Shown: positions 27,426 to 36,306 of the stretch, piece by piece
How positions within the stretch are numbered: position 1 is the stretch's first letter
Layout of the letters: every line of letters begins with the position of its first letter
Assembly: GCA_963693365.1 (NCBI GenBank)
Contig: CAVNZM010000022.1
Span: 1 to 64,000, forward strand
Reading direction: 5' to 3'
From: Amoebidium appalachense
Lineage: Eukaryota > Ichthyosporea
Length of the DNA stretch: 64,000 bases
Notes under the pieces: model-generated
What the model was told of the DNA's origin: nothing
The model's input: the letters and a program-made list of their open reading frames with translations, nothing else
The model's database searches: none
Position numbers and translations under genes: made by a program

Positions 27426-27485
27426 ATGTTTCTCGAATCACGCTGTTTTTTCTACGTGCAAAGACGCGTGCACCCGCCAAACAAA

Positions 27486-27866
27486 ATGTCGGTTACCGTC
27501 ATGCGGCCACTCACGGCCCTTTCGGACGCGGTGCTGCTAGGGCGCGCCATGCGCAACGATGAATACTCAACGGTGCGGCGCCTACGGGACAATGTCGAGC
27601 GCCTGGAGCACGAGGTGGGCCGCAGGGCGGAGCTCGTGGAGATGTACGCGCGGCAGCTGGACGAATTTCGCCGCGACCTGCACGCCGTCTACGACAAGGT
27701 GGGAGAGCTTATAGACCGACTGGCTGACCTGCAACACGACCAGGATGGGTTCGTGCGCGAGATCGTGCGCCTGCGGTGGGTCGTCATGCAGATGGGCGAC
27801 GACCTCACCCAGCTGCACCGCGAGCCCGCGCGCGCCCCCCTGCACCGGTGGGGCGCGCCGAAATAA
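27486..27866 (+). CDS. Coiled-coil protein, first of a tightly packed trio
   Basis: ATG 27486 (MSVTVMRPL), 126 residues. Residues 25-110 are a long heptad coiled coil (REL-type Leu/Val spacing with many Arg/Glu). The stop TAA at 27864-27866 is followed at once by the ATG of the next gene in the same frame. No family recognised. It might be a subunit or N-terminal part of the AAA-like protein downstream. Confidence 0.65.
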   Translation: MSVTVMRPLTALSDAVLLGRAMRNDEYSTVRRLRDNVERLEHEVGRRAELVEMYARQLDEFRRDLHAVYDKVGELIDRLADLQHDQDGFVREIVRLRWVVMQMGDDLTQLHREPARAPLHRWGAPK

Positions 27867-28988
27867 ATGTACGGGCATGATATGGACGTTTCTTTCGAGG
27901 GTGTAAACCCCGACGTTGAAGATCACGCACGGTCCCCGACGTCGACAAAGCAGCAGGCGTTGGAGGCCTTAAATGAAATGAGGACACTGAAGGGCTATCT
28001 TCGTGTACAGGCTGAGATCAGAAAGGCGGTCACCAAGGGCGCGGGTAGAAAGCATATGTTGGATTACCTTGGGATTTCCGTCGATTCCGACATCGACACC
28101 GAGTTGTCAAAACAACTTGGCGTGATGCTGCAACGGTCGACGCCAAGCGAGGACATCGTCGACGACATCCTCGCGAATCGGCCGGAAGTATCGCGAGTGC
28201 ACGCGGAAATGGGGGGCGGCGGGCGGTTGCTGCTCTACGGCCCAAGTGGTGCGGGCAAGCTTACGTGTGTCTTCCAGGTGTGCAAGACCCTTGACCTCTT
28301 CCCATGGGTCCTGACGGTCCAGGACCTGCTCGATCCGGACACCCGTCGTGCCATCCAATGGATCGCAAAGAACGACAAGCGCGCCGTGTTGGTCATCCGT
28401 GATGCTCACAATCTGACGGACGAATCGATGATGGTGCTTACACTGGAGTTGGTGGACAGACGCATGGTAGTCGGTATTGCCAGTACGGCTTCAGAGAAGG
28501 GTTGTTCGGTGCGATCCTATTTCACCAGCACACTGGCTTGGCCAGCGGTGCGTGACGACGAGTCGCGCGTGGTGGTCGAGGCACTGGTCCAGTCATGTTT
28601 AGGCGCAGATCCGGAGTACCCATCGGCGACATCGGCTGTTGTAACCCAGCTAGCCATCGCCGCGACCGACCTAACCATCGCCGATATAGTGAACACGGCC
28701 AGGATTGCACAGAAGAACACGGCATCCCAGATCTCTCCCGCCGGTCACCCGTATAGATACTACGACGCATCGAGCGGGTATACAGATGTCGTGTGGAACC
28801 TAGCACTGGCAAACAGGAAACGGGGTGCAAATGGTACAGAGATTGGGCATGCTCAACTAAGAGACTTTATACGGGAACAATCGTATACCAAGGCCTCGGT
28901 TTACTTGACCCACGTCGTCCTCCTAGCGTGGCTCACGGCAATGCTGCACAGCACAGTGGACGCGACCGATTTTGCCTGCTACACATAA
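27867..28988 (+). CDS. P-loop AAA-like ATPase with altered motifs
   Basis: 373 residues. GPSGAGKL at about 124-131 is a Walker A with Leu in place of Thr/Ser, and RAVLVIRDAH at about 168-177 stands at Walker B with Arg-Asp-Ala-His rather than Asp-Glu. Sensor-like IASTAS follows. These changes suggest weak or lost ATP hydrolysis. It resembles clamp-loader and other AAA folds only in layout. It starts 0 nt after the upstream stop in the same frame and ends 2 nt before the next ATG. Confidence 0.6.
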   Translation: MYGHDMDVSFEGVNPDVEDHARSPTSTKQQALEALNEMRTLKGYLRVQAEIRKAVTKGAGRKHMLDYLGISVDSDIDTELSKQLGVMLQRSTPSEDIVDDILANRPEVSRVHAEMGGGGRLLLYGPSGAGKLTCVFQVCKTLDLFPWVLTVQDLLDPDTRRAIQWIAKNDKRAVLVIRDAHNLTDESMMVLTLELVDRRMVVGIASTASEKGCSVRSYFTSTLAWPAVRDDESRVVVEALVQSCLGADPEYPSATSAVVTQLAIAATDLTIADIVNTARIAQKNTASQISPAGHPYRYYDASSGYTDVVWNLALANRKRGANGTEIGHAQLRDFIREQSYTKASVYLTHVVLLAWLTAMLHSTVDATDFACYT

Positions 28989-28990
28989 TT

Positions 28991-30106
28991 ATGGAATCCA
29001 TGGACCCCGATGTGCTCAACCAGATCCTGGCGGGAAGACCCAAAAAAATCAAGCTAGCCATTTCGCCTGATCCAGAATCGTTTGGTCCCGCGCACGCCAC
29101 AATGGTCACGTCCCTCGGTGTGCTGCTCGCCGTGCTGCACGCATGGCTCACACAGCCGAGCGGAGCGCCTCTGATCAATGTAACGTCGTCGGGCGACGGC
29201 ACGGTGATGGTCCCGGGCATCGACTGGCGCGTGCTCGCGCTGCCGATGTTTGCGAATGCGTTCCACCCCCGCCACCTACCCAACCCAACCGCAAGCATGG
29301 AGGAGTACGCAGAGAACTGGCTGAGGCTGGAACCAGACACGACCCCCGAGGCTTTCGATGCCGCGCTCGCGGCAGCCATCGAGCGTTTGGCGGCTCCCGT
29401 GCACACAAAAGCCTTGCAGCGCCGCCGCGTCAAGGCCGAGCACCCCGTTCCGCCGACCACCATGGCCGCGCTGAGCGTGCGCGTGGACCCGGGGTTCGAC
29501 AAGGTGGCCGCGCAGTTCTCCGACCTCGTGCGCCAGAGCAAGCCGGCCGACTCCATCGAGATCACCAAGCGCGACCGCGAGATCAAGCTGCTACAGCAGT
29601 GCCTGATGGAGCTGGAGCTCGAGTACTTCCGCCTGCAGGCCGAGAACGAGCAGCTCAAGGCGCAGGAGGCCGCGCTCGAGAAGAACTTCCTGCTTCCGTG
29701 GTTCAAGGCCCAGGAGGACGTGTCGCAGCGCATGGCCATGTTCGAGGCCGCCGAGCGCGACGAGTACACGCGCATGCGCAACTTCCAGCAGCAGGTGTCC
29801 GTGCAGGCGTTCAACAGCAGCCTGCAGGCGCAGAACAACGCGCTGCTGGCGGCATCCGGCGCGGCCATGAACGCGCGGCCCACGGCGGACTTCGCGGCCA
29901 TGCTCGCGCGCAAGCGGGAATCCGAGCTGGACGACTTCGGCGACAGCCTCAAGCGCATGCGGGCCGACGACATGGGCATGGGCATGGGCCAGCAGCAGGC
30001 GCCCGGACCGATGCAGATGCCCGGGGTCAACCCCGACACGTACCGCGACAACATGACCATGCGCGAGGGCGTGGCGTTCCCGTATCCGCGCACGGACGCG
30101 GCGTGA
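28991..30106 (+). CDS. Coiled-coil protein, third of the trio
   Basis: ATG 28991 (MESMDPDVLNQIL), 371 residues. N-terminal 160 residues mixed. A long coiled coil (about 170-290) is rich in Glu/Gln/Leu, and the Met/Gln/Pro-rich tail contains a GMGMGQQQ run. The preceding stop is only 2 nt away. Structural or scaffolding role is possible; no family recognised. Confidence 0.65.
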   Translation: MESMDPDVLNQILAGRPKKIKLAISPDPESFGPAHATMVTSLGVLLAVLHAWLTQPSGAPLINVTSSGDGTVMVPGIDWRVLALPMFANAFHPRHLPNPTASMEEYAENWLRLEPDTTPEAFDAALAAAIERLAAPVHTKALQRRRVKAEHPVPPTTMAALSVRVDPGFDKVAAQFSDLVRQSKPADSIEITKRDREIKLLQQCLMELELEYFRLQAENEQLKAQEAALEKNFLLPWFKAQEDVSQRMAMFEAAERDEYTRMRNFQQQVSVQAFNSSLQAQNNALLAASGAAMNARPTADFAAMLARKRESELDDFGDSLKRMRADDMGMGMGQQQAPGPMQMPGVNPDTYRDNMTMREGVAFPYPRTDAA

Positions 30107-30117
30107 GCAGGCTGTAT

Positions 30118-30124
30118 TATAAAG
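30118..30124 (+). promoter_or_regulatory. TATA box TATAAAG before methyltransferase 1
   Basis: Lies 69 bases before ATG 30194 and just after the stop of the preceding gene. Confidence 0.55.
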
Positions 30125-30193
30125 TTCGATTCGGGTGTTTATTGTTTTGAGATGCCCTGTTCCATTCACGAAAAATCAGTGGCATCCACAAGC

Positions 30194-31087
30194 ATGGTGG
30201 TGTACGTCATCGACCTGTTCTGTGGCGCGGGAGGGTTCAGCGAGGGCGCGCGACAGGCGGGTGCGGTGGTGGCGGTGGCGGTCGACAGCTGGGACGTGGC
30301 GCTGGAGGTGCACCGCGCCCGCCACCCCGGGGCCGTGCACATGCTGCGCACCATAGGCGACGTGCCCGCAGAGGACTTTGCACGCGAGCTGATGGCGGCC
30401 GTGCCGGCCATGGGCGAGGGCGACTGGCTGCACGTGCACGCGAGCCCACCGTGCCAGGAGCTGTCGGAGATGCGCGCGGGCAGAGGGTGTGTGGGTGACA
30501 CGTTGCGGCTGGTGAGATATACACTGGACGTGCTCGACTGCCTGCCGTACGACAGCTTCTCGATGGAGGAGGTCAACAACCCCGAGCTCAGGGCACTACT
30601 GGACGAGGAGGGTGTGCCGTATGCGGTGCTAAACATGTTGGAGTATGGCGTGTGCCAGACACGCAGGCGTTTATTTGCATACGATGGGTGGAGCCCATAC
30701 GCCATACCCCAAACCCCCGCCCCCAACTTGCAAACCATACTCGATACTACACCCAATGCGGTGTGGCTTACGGCTTCCAGTATTTCCGAAAAGCGGATGC
30801 GGGCATGGAGAGAGGGTCAAAAAATAGAGTGCAGTAAAACAACGCCACCACCGAAATGCAGGCCCATAACGATGAATCCATACTTCTACACGGTTATAAA
30901 AAGCCCGTTCTATATCTGGGATGAAAACTTTGAATTGGTGCGCGCAATCAATAAGAACGAACTTGAAAAGCTCCAGACATTTCCACGCGGCTACATCACA
31001 GCTCAAAACGTATCTTCAAAAGAAACATTAATTGCCAACGCGGTGCCGCCGGCAATGGCTCGCGCTATCATCGACACGATTTTATGA
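30194..31087 (+). CDS. DNA (cytosine-5) methyltransferase, copy 1
   Basis: 297 residues. Motif I DLFCGAGGF (7-15), motif IV with catalytic PPCQ (85-88), motif VI as EEV (125-127; ENV in most enzymes), motif VIII QTRRRLF (155-161), motif IX-like LEKLQTFPRGY and motif X LIANAVPPAMA near the end. The target-recognition region between VIII and IX is short. It transfers a methyl group from AdoMet to cytosine C5. The Glu-Glu-Val variant keeps the Glu needed for catalysis. ATG 30194 is chosen because it directly precedes motif I. A second copy lies 160 bases downstream. Confidence 0.9.
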   Translation: MVVYVIDLFCGAGGFSEGARQAGAVVAVAVDSWDVALEVHRARHPGAVHMLRTIGDVPAEDFARELMAAVPAMGEGDWLHVHASPPCQELSEMRAGRGCVGDTLRLVRYTLDVLDCLPYDSFSMEEVNNPELRALLDEEGVPYAVLNMLEYGVCQTRRRLFAYDGWSPYAIPQTPAPNLQTILDTTPNAVWLTASSISEKRMRAWREGQKIECSKTTPPPKCRPITMNPYFYTVIKSPFYIWDENFELVRAINKNELEKLQTFPRGYITAQNVSSKETLIANAVPPAMARAIIDTIL

Positions 31088-31120
31088 ACCAATCGAGGGC
31101 CAAAATAGAATCCCCGCCCA

Positions 31121-31345
31121 TCACTCGTGCAACGGGCTGAGGGGATTCAGTCTCCAACCCTTGCCCTCTTTGACGATGATCACACCACCAGAAGTCTGTC
31201 TCCGCCACGAATGGCCACCCCCGCCCAAAACATGGCTGTATTTGGTCAGGTGTTGTGTCTGGGTGATCACTGCACCCTCGCGCGCCACGCCGCGCACGTC
31301 GCCCCTGCCGTGGATGAACGCCGCGGCCAGCATGTGCAGCGTCAA
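31121..31345 (-). pseudogene. Remnant of the C-terminus of the SF2 helicase gene
   Basis: About 75 residues match the C-terminal part of the 32417-35920 protein (shared TLHMLAAAFIHGRGDVRGVA and a GGxxHxWRR-type end). Nothing of the helicase core is present. It separates the two methyltransferase copies and marks a tandem duplication of the methyltransferase plus helicase-tail unit. Confidence 0.8.
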
Positions 31346-31350
31346 GTCGG

Positions 31351-32352
31351 GTGTTTATTGTTTGGATGCCCGTCCACAAAGATCAGTGGCATCCACAAGA
31401 TGGTGGTACGTCATCGACTGTCTGTGGGCGGGAGGGCAGCGAGGGCGCGCGACAGGGGGTGGGTGGTGGCGGTGGCGGCGACAGCTGGGACGTGGCGCTG
31501 GAGGTGCACCGCGCCCGCCACCCCGGGGCCGTGCACATGCTGCGCACCATAGGCGACGTGCCCGCAGAGGACTTTGCACGCGAGCTGATGGCGGCCGTGC
31601 CGGCCATGGAGGCCGGCGACCACCTACACGTGCACGCGAGCCCGCCGTGCCAGGAGCTGTCTGAGATGCGCCTGGGGCTGGGGCGTGTGGGTGACACGTT
31701 GCAGTTGGTAAGATACACATTGGACCTCCTCGATTGCGTGCCGTACGACAGCTTCTCAATCGAGGAGGTCAACAACCGCGGGTTGAGAGAGCTGTTCGCG
31801 GAGGAAGGCGTGCCGTACATTGTGCTGAACATGTGGGAGTATGGGGTATGCCAGACACGTAGGCGTTTATTTGCATATGACGGTTGGAACCCTTACGCTA
31901 TGCCCAGATCCTCGCCCCCGACGCTACTAAGCCAACTAGACCCAACCCCGCACGCTACGTGGATTACCCCCGCGAGCATTTACCCAATACGAATGCAAAC
32001 ATGGAGGGAGACAAGGGAGTGGGACCAATGGAAAATACAAGGACCATCGACATGGAAGTTACTATCCAAGAAAACCCAGGTGTTTCCGACATGGAAATCG
32101 CTACCTAGCAATGCATATTTCTACACGGTCGTGCGAAGTCCGTTCTACCTATGGAACGAATGTTTCGAATATATAAGACGGATCCAAACATCTGAATTGG
32201 AAAAAATACAGACATTCCCATCGGGGTATGTCACGGCTCGAAAGGTGTCTTCAAAAGAGAAAAAAGAAAAATTAATAGCAAATGCCGTCCCACCGGCGAT
32301 GGCCCGCGGTATTATGAAAACAATTTCGGCGGAGCGGGTGCGGACAGAATAG
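31351..32352 (+). CDS. DNA (cytosine-5) methyltransferase, copy 2, 5' end disrupted
   Basis: From about 31490 on the frame is intact: PPCQ motif IV, EEV motif VI, QTRRRLF motif VIII, LEKIQTFPSGY and LIANAVPPAMA. The first 140 bases carry at least nine single- or few-base losses relative to copy 1, and motif I is unreadable in any one frame. The body is clearly diverged by substitutions (roughly 60-65 percent in the second half) and has a longer variable region, so copy 2 has been selected as protein. The 5' damage looks like sequencing error in repeated DNA. Confidence 0.75.
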   Translation: MFIVWMPVHKDQWHPQDGGTSSTVCGREGSEGARQGVGGGGGGDSWDVALEVHRARHPGAVHMLRTIGDVPAEDFARELMAAVPAMEAGDHLHVHASPPCQELSEMRLGLGRVGDTLQLVRYTLDLLDCVPYDSFSIEEVNNRGLRELFAEEGVPYIVLNMWEYGVCQTRRRLFAYDGWNPYAMPRSSPPTLLSQLDPTPHATWITPASIYPIRMQTWRETREWDQWKIQGPSTWKLLSKKTQVFPTWKSLPSNAYFYTVVRSPFYLWNECFEYIRRIQTSELEKIQTFPSGYVTARKVSSKEKKEKLIANAVPPAMARGIMKTISAERVRTE

Positions 32353-32416
32353 TCAGAACAGGAAATACAAATTAAACACAACACAAACGTGTTCCCGCCG
32401 GCGATGACCCAAGCCG

Positions 32417-35400
32417 TCACTCGCTCTCGTTTGCAGAACCGTCGCCACCACACTGTTCGTGGGGAGGGCTGCGGGAGTTAAGATGCCACTTCCCGTCCCG
32501 CTTGACGATGACTGGCTCCCCTCCGGTCAAGTGGTAGCGCCAAGTGTGCCCACGCCCACCAACAGGGACGCGGTAATGTGCCAGGTGGTGTGGCTGGGTG
32601 ATAACCGCGCCTTCGCGCGCCACGCCGCGCACGTCGCCCCTGCCGTGGATGAACGCCGCGGCCAGCATGTGCAGCGTCAAGTCGTTCTCCCCGGATTTCG
32701 GCACGTATTCGATCCATGGCTGGTACGCCTGCATCCACTTCTTGCCGCGCGCCGCCTGTTTGCGCCACTGGAACGTCGACATGTCCACGCCCTCTTCCAG
32801 CAGCAACGACATGGCGACAAAGTCGTCCCTGAGAAGACATTGGAAAATGCGAGCGATCTCGGGACTGGGCGCCGCGCCCGCGGCGGCGCCTGCAGCCCCG
32901 CGGCGTGCACGCTTGGCCCGCCCCGGTTGCGGCCCGACCTCGGCCGCGGCCGGGGCTGGAACTTCGTGGTCCTCCGCTGCAGCACCCCGGCGCGCGCGCG
33001 TTGCCCTTCTTGGCCGCGACCCGACCCCGTCCTCCGCGGCACGCCCGCCCTTGCGCCTACGGGCCTGCTGCCCCGCGGACCCCACGGTCTTGCGGTAGCA
33101 GTCGACGATGGCGTCGCGCAGCACCGTCGGCACCGTGAACACGCCGTCCACAAGCGGCACACCGAGTGTGGCCAAGAGCGCCTCCTGGGCCTCGAGTGTG
33201 GCCGCGACCTCCATCTTGTATTCGCCGTCGTTGCACACGCGCAGGCGCCGAGCAAGGTCGTCCGGTGTGGCGGTCCATGGACGCGCGGCCTCGTCGTTCG
33301 CACCCGCGTCCACATACTGTGCGAGCGTCCCTGTGGCATCCGCGGCCTCATCCAGGGACACGAACTCAAACCCCACGACCAGGTGGCGAAGTGCGGGCAG
33401 CTTTTCCTTGATCGTCACCACGCTGGCCGTGGGCGCGCCGTTCTTGCCCGTCGGCCGCGCGAAATAGTTCTCGGCGCGGTAGTGCCACGCTTCGCTTGGC
33501 TCGATGACCAGGCGCACGACCACCGTGGCGAGCAGTTTAGCCAGCGTCTTTGTGGGCGGCGGAGGCGGGGGGAGGGCGCGTGCGTCGCTGAGGTCCATGG
33601 ACCGCACGTCGTCCTTCGTGACAAGCGGTCTGTCTGGGCGGATCCTCTTGACCATGTCGTAGCCAGGAAGGTCCTCACCGTACTCAACGCGCAGGGCACC
33701 ATAGGCTCTCTTGAACGTTCTCTTCTGGAGTTCTGGTCGCGACACGCAGATATCCCCCCGGTGCATCCTGTCATTGCCGTCGACCGCCTCGAGCTGCCGA
33801 CACACCGCCCCCAGACATTCGAAGTACACGGGATCGTCCGCAAGCGCTTGGCGAACGAGTTCCTCGAAGCCAACAGCCCTATCGTACAGCCTGGTGGCTT
33901 CGCCCACACGTGCCATCACCAACAGCGCGAGCTCGTGGAGCGCATGCACCGTCTCGGGCGCATAGAGTATGGGGGCTTGGGTGACCGCGGATGGGTCGGG
34001 GGCAATGGAGCACAGCCGTCCACATATCTGCGAGGCCGCTTCGAGGTGGATCGTCCTCGAGGTGGATCCCGATCCCGACCGCATCCCTGCCAAGCAAGTG
34101 AAGCCAGCATACATGCGCGTCAGCAGGCCGCGGTGCATGTTGCGCCCGCACTTGTGGGTGGGCTTGAACGTGACCCCGCATCGGGCCATGTCACCCGCTA
34201 TGATGGCCACCTTGAACGGGCGGCCCATTTCGTCGGACCAACGCCAGAGGGCATCGAGCGGCATCCCGATGATCAGGAGGGGCTTGTGTTTGATAGTGAA
34301 CGTGTAGGCCTCTCCGGTTTTGCTGTCCGAATCGTCATCGTCGCCACCGATGATCTTACGCTCCACATACGCCCTTGCATCGTCGTCGACGCTGACACTC
34401 TCCAGCACGGCGTTCGCGGCCTCCACCAGCCACTTGTACAGGTCCACGTGTGCCCTGATTTGCAGCTTGTTGTAGCGCCACAACACAACCACGAGGCCGT
34501 CGTCGACGAAGCCGGCGATGTGCCTGAAGATGGGCTCCTGCGTGGTAAGGACCTTGGTCTTGTCGGTCATGACCAGCAGTTGCTCGCACCATGTGTCGGA
34601 CTCGAGCATATCGGCAATGGCCATGTTGATGCCTTCCTCGTCAACGCGCTCGGCGGTGACGCGCTCCTTGAGCATCGCGTCCAGGCGCCCCACAACGGCC
34701 GCCAGGTACGGAATGGTCGCCTTTGCCTTAGCCGTGATTCGCCCACGTGGGTACCCCCCCTGCTCCAACACCTCGTTGACCGTCAGGTTATCATTCAGGC
34801 CAGAGACGACGACGTCGTAGAAAAGGGACTTGGCGACTGGCGCGTTGCTGAGTCGCTCAGGCGTGAACCGACGCTCGATCTCGTAGTGTGGCCGGTACAC
34901 ATGCCCCGGCGCCGCGTAGCCTATGTAGGTGTCCGGCACGGGCATGTCAACGATTCGCAGGGGGAACGGGCAGCTGAGCATGGCAACAGGCGTGGCCGTC
35001 ACGCCCACGCACTTGAACGCGGCCCCCGCGAAGCTCTTGAAGTCTTGCTGGGGGAGGTCCCAAAACTCTCGAGCACTGTCCCACACGCGGGCAAGCGTCG
35101 GGTTAAAATAATAAAAGAGATTCTCCCAGGCGTTCGTGTCGCCGTGGCGTCCGGTGACCGTCTCGTGGATTTCGTCCAGGATCAAAGTAGCCCGAAACCG
35201 CCAACCCCCAAGAGAATCACGCTTGAAGCCGATCCGATTGGTCGCCGCCCCCAAATACCTCACAAAGTTGGGCACCTGTGTGTCGTTTGACAGCAGTATG
35301 CGTGCCTCGTTCAGTACCCCCCGCACCTCGTTTGGTCGGTACTTCGGGGAGGGGGGCGTGGAGCCGATGTAGAACCGCCCGGTATATGCCTCGATCGCTT

Positions 35401-35920
35401 CCACAACCCCCTCCGCGTTAACGCGGAACCATTCGGTGGGCAGGCCCCAGTCTTCGCGATGCTCGACAAGCAGCCGGGCGATGACCGTGTTGAAGGACTT
35501 TGAGAAACTCGCCTGGAACGTGGGCCCGGCAGCCACGCCCCCACGGGTCTTGATGAGAACGGCGGGGATGCACCCGTCAATGAAGTACGAGACCCAGCAC
35601 AGGAGGCAGATCTCGTACGTTTTGCCCACCTGGCACTTGCCGGACAGGATCGTGAACAGGGGGTCGTAAGGTTTCGCGTTGGGCAGCGGGGTGTTGCGGA
35701 TTTGCGAAACCACCGACTTGACCGCGTAAACGGGTTCGACGCCGCTCCTCCGGATGGTGTAGTCGTGGTCCAGAAGCGCAATACACAGGCGCGCCAAAGC
35801 GGGTATATCCTCCTGCGTGAGGCCGCAGAATTGGTGCAGGGTCCGGTCGATCCTGCGCCCCACCAGGCGCTCCCAGTCCCGTTCGACATCCCGAGGAACA
35901 ACGTTTCCGGGGTGGCTCAT
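32417..35920 (-). CDS. Large SF2 helicase-like ATPase (Z1-type resemblance)
   Basis: 1167 residues. Motif I SGKCQVGKT (about 92-100), motif II LILDEIHE (about 245-252), motif III GVTATP (about 307-312) followed by PVPDTYIGYA, and a late IAGDMARCGVTF with a QICGRLC element in the place of motifs V-VI. The TATP/YIG and 'R-x-G-x-T-F...Q-x-x-G-R' pattern recalls Z1-domain helicases found in bacterial restriction-modification islands together with C5 methyltransferases. An Ala/Arg-rich basic linker (about 960-1030) precedes a C-terminal domain that is also present as a remnant at 31121-31345. No nuclease motif seen. Z1 assignment is tentative; helicase assignment is firm. Confidence 0.75.
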   Translation of the reverse strand: MSHPGNVVPRDVERDWERLVGRRIDRTLHQFCGLTQEDIPALARLCIALLDHDYTIRRSGVEPVYAVKSVVSQIRNTPLPNAKPYDPLFTILSGKCQVGKTYEICLLCWVSYFIDGCIPAVLIKTRGGVAAGPTFQASFSKSFNTVIARLLVEHREDWGLPTEWFRVNAEGVVEAIEAYTGRFYIGSTPPSPKYRPNEVRGVLNEARILLSNDTQVPNFVRYLGAATNRIGFKRDSLGGWRFRATLILDEIHETVTGRHGDTNAWENLFYYFNPTLARVWDSAREFWDLPQQDFKSFAGAAFKCVGVTATPVAMLSCPFPLRIVDMPVPDTYIGYAAPGHVYRPHYEIERRFTPERLSNAPVAKSLFYDVVVSGLNDNLTVNEVLEQGGYPRGRITAKAKATIPYLAAVVGRLDAMLKERVTAERVDEEGINMAIADMLESDTWCEQLLVMTDKTKVLTTQEPIFRHIAGFVDDGLVVVLWRYNKLQIRAHVDLYKWLVEAANAVLESVSVDDDARAYVERKIIGGDDDDSDSKTGEAYTFTIKHKPLLIIGMPLDALWRWSDEMGRPFKVAIIAGDMARCGVTFKPTHKCGRNMHRGLLTRMYAGFTCLAGMRSGSGSTSRTIHLEAASQICGRLCSIAPDPSAVTQAPILYAPETVHALHELALLVMARVGEATRLYDRAVGFEELVRQALADDPVYFECLGAVCRQLEAVDGNDRMHRGDICVSRPELQKRTFKRAYGALRVEYGEDLPGYDMVKRIRPDRPLVTKDDVRSMDLSDARALPPPPPPTKTLAKLLATVVVRLVIEPSEAWHYRAENYFARPTGKNGAPTASVVTIKEKLPALRHLVVGFEFVSLDEAADATGTLAQYVDAGANDEAARPWTATPDDLARRLRVCNDGEYKMEVAATLEAQEALLATLGVPLVDGVFTVPTVLRDAIVDCYRKTVGSAGQQARRRKGGRAAEDGVGSRPRRATRARRGAAAEDHEVPAPAAAEVGPQPGRAKRARRGAAGAAAGAAPSPEIARIFQCLLRDDFVAMSLLLEEGVDMSTFQWRKQAARGKKWMQAYQPWIEYVPKSGENDLTLHMLAAAFIHGRGDVRGVAREGAVITQPHHLAHYRVPVGGRGHTWRYHLTGGEPVIVKRDGKWHLNSRSPPHEQCGGDGSANESE

Positions 35921-36065
35921 TGTGGATCATGGATGGACAGACTGCTCGCTACTGGCTGCTTGTCAACGTTGTCGGGCTGAATACATGACTGTGAGCCGCG
36001 GTGACGCAATCAAACCCCACCCGACTGGACCACGATGACGCAATGGCCACAAAATTGAACAAAAC

Positions 36066-36135
36066 GAGCCAATGGTGTTAGAATGATCATATGAGCCAAT
36101 GAGCCAAGGAGCCAATGAGCCAATGAGCCAATGGT
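36066..36135 (+). promoter_or_regulatory. Tandem CCAAT-box array
   Basis: CCAAT occurs at 36069, 36096, 36112, 36120 and 36128, with a degenerate sixth (CCAAG), mostly as GAGCCAAT units of 8-16 bases. Two more ATTGG elements follow by 36210. The array lies in the 386-bp divergent spacer between the SF2 helicase (starts 35920) and the MYND gene (starts 36307). Confidence 0.65.
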
Positions 36136-36306
36136 GTTAGAAGGATCACAATGCGACGAATCACATTCAACCCTAACACTGAACTTTCAAAAGAAGGCAT
36201 GTGATTGGACTGGGCTGGCTGGTTCATGTGATCATGCAACGGCTGAAGACCGGAACGCTTCTAGAGCCTTTATTTTGTCTTGCATGAGATTTGTGGCGTG
36301 TGTAGG

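Noticed and set aside
32459-35290. A 943-codon plus-strand open frame
   Set aside because: It is antisense to the SF2 helicase, whose motifs are complete; the frame is open because of GC-rich codon structure.
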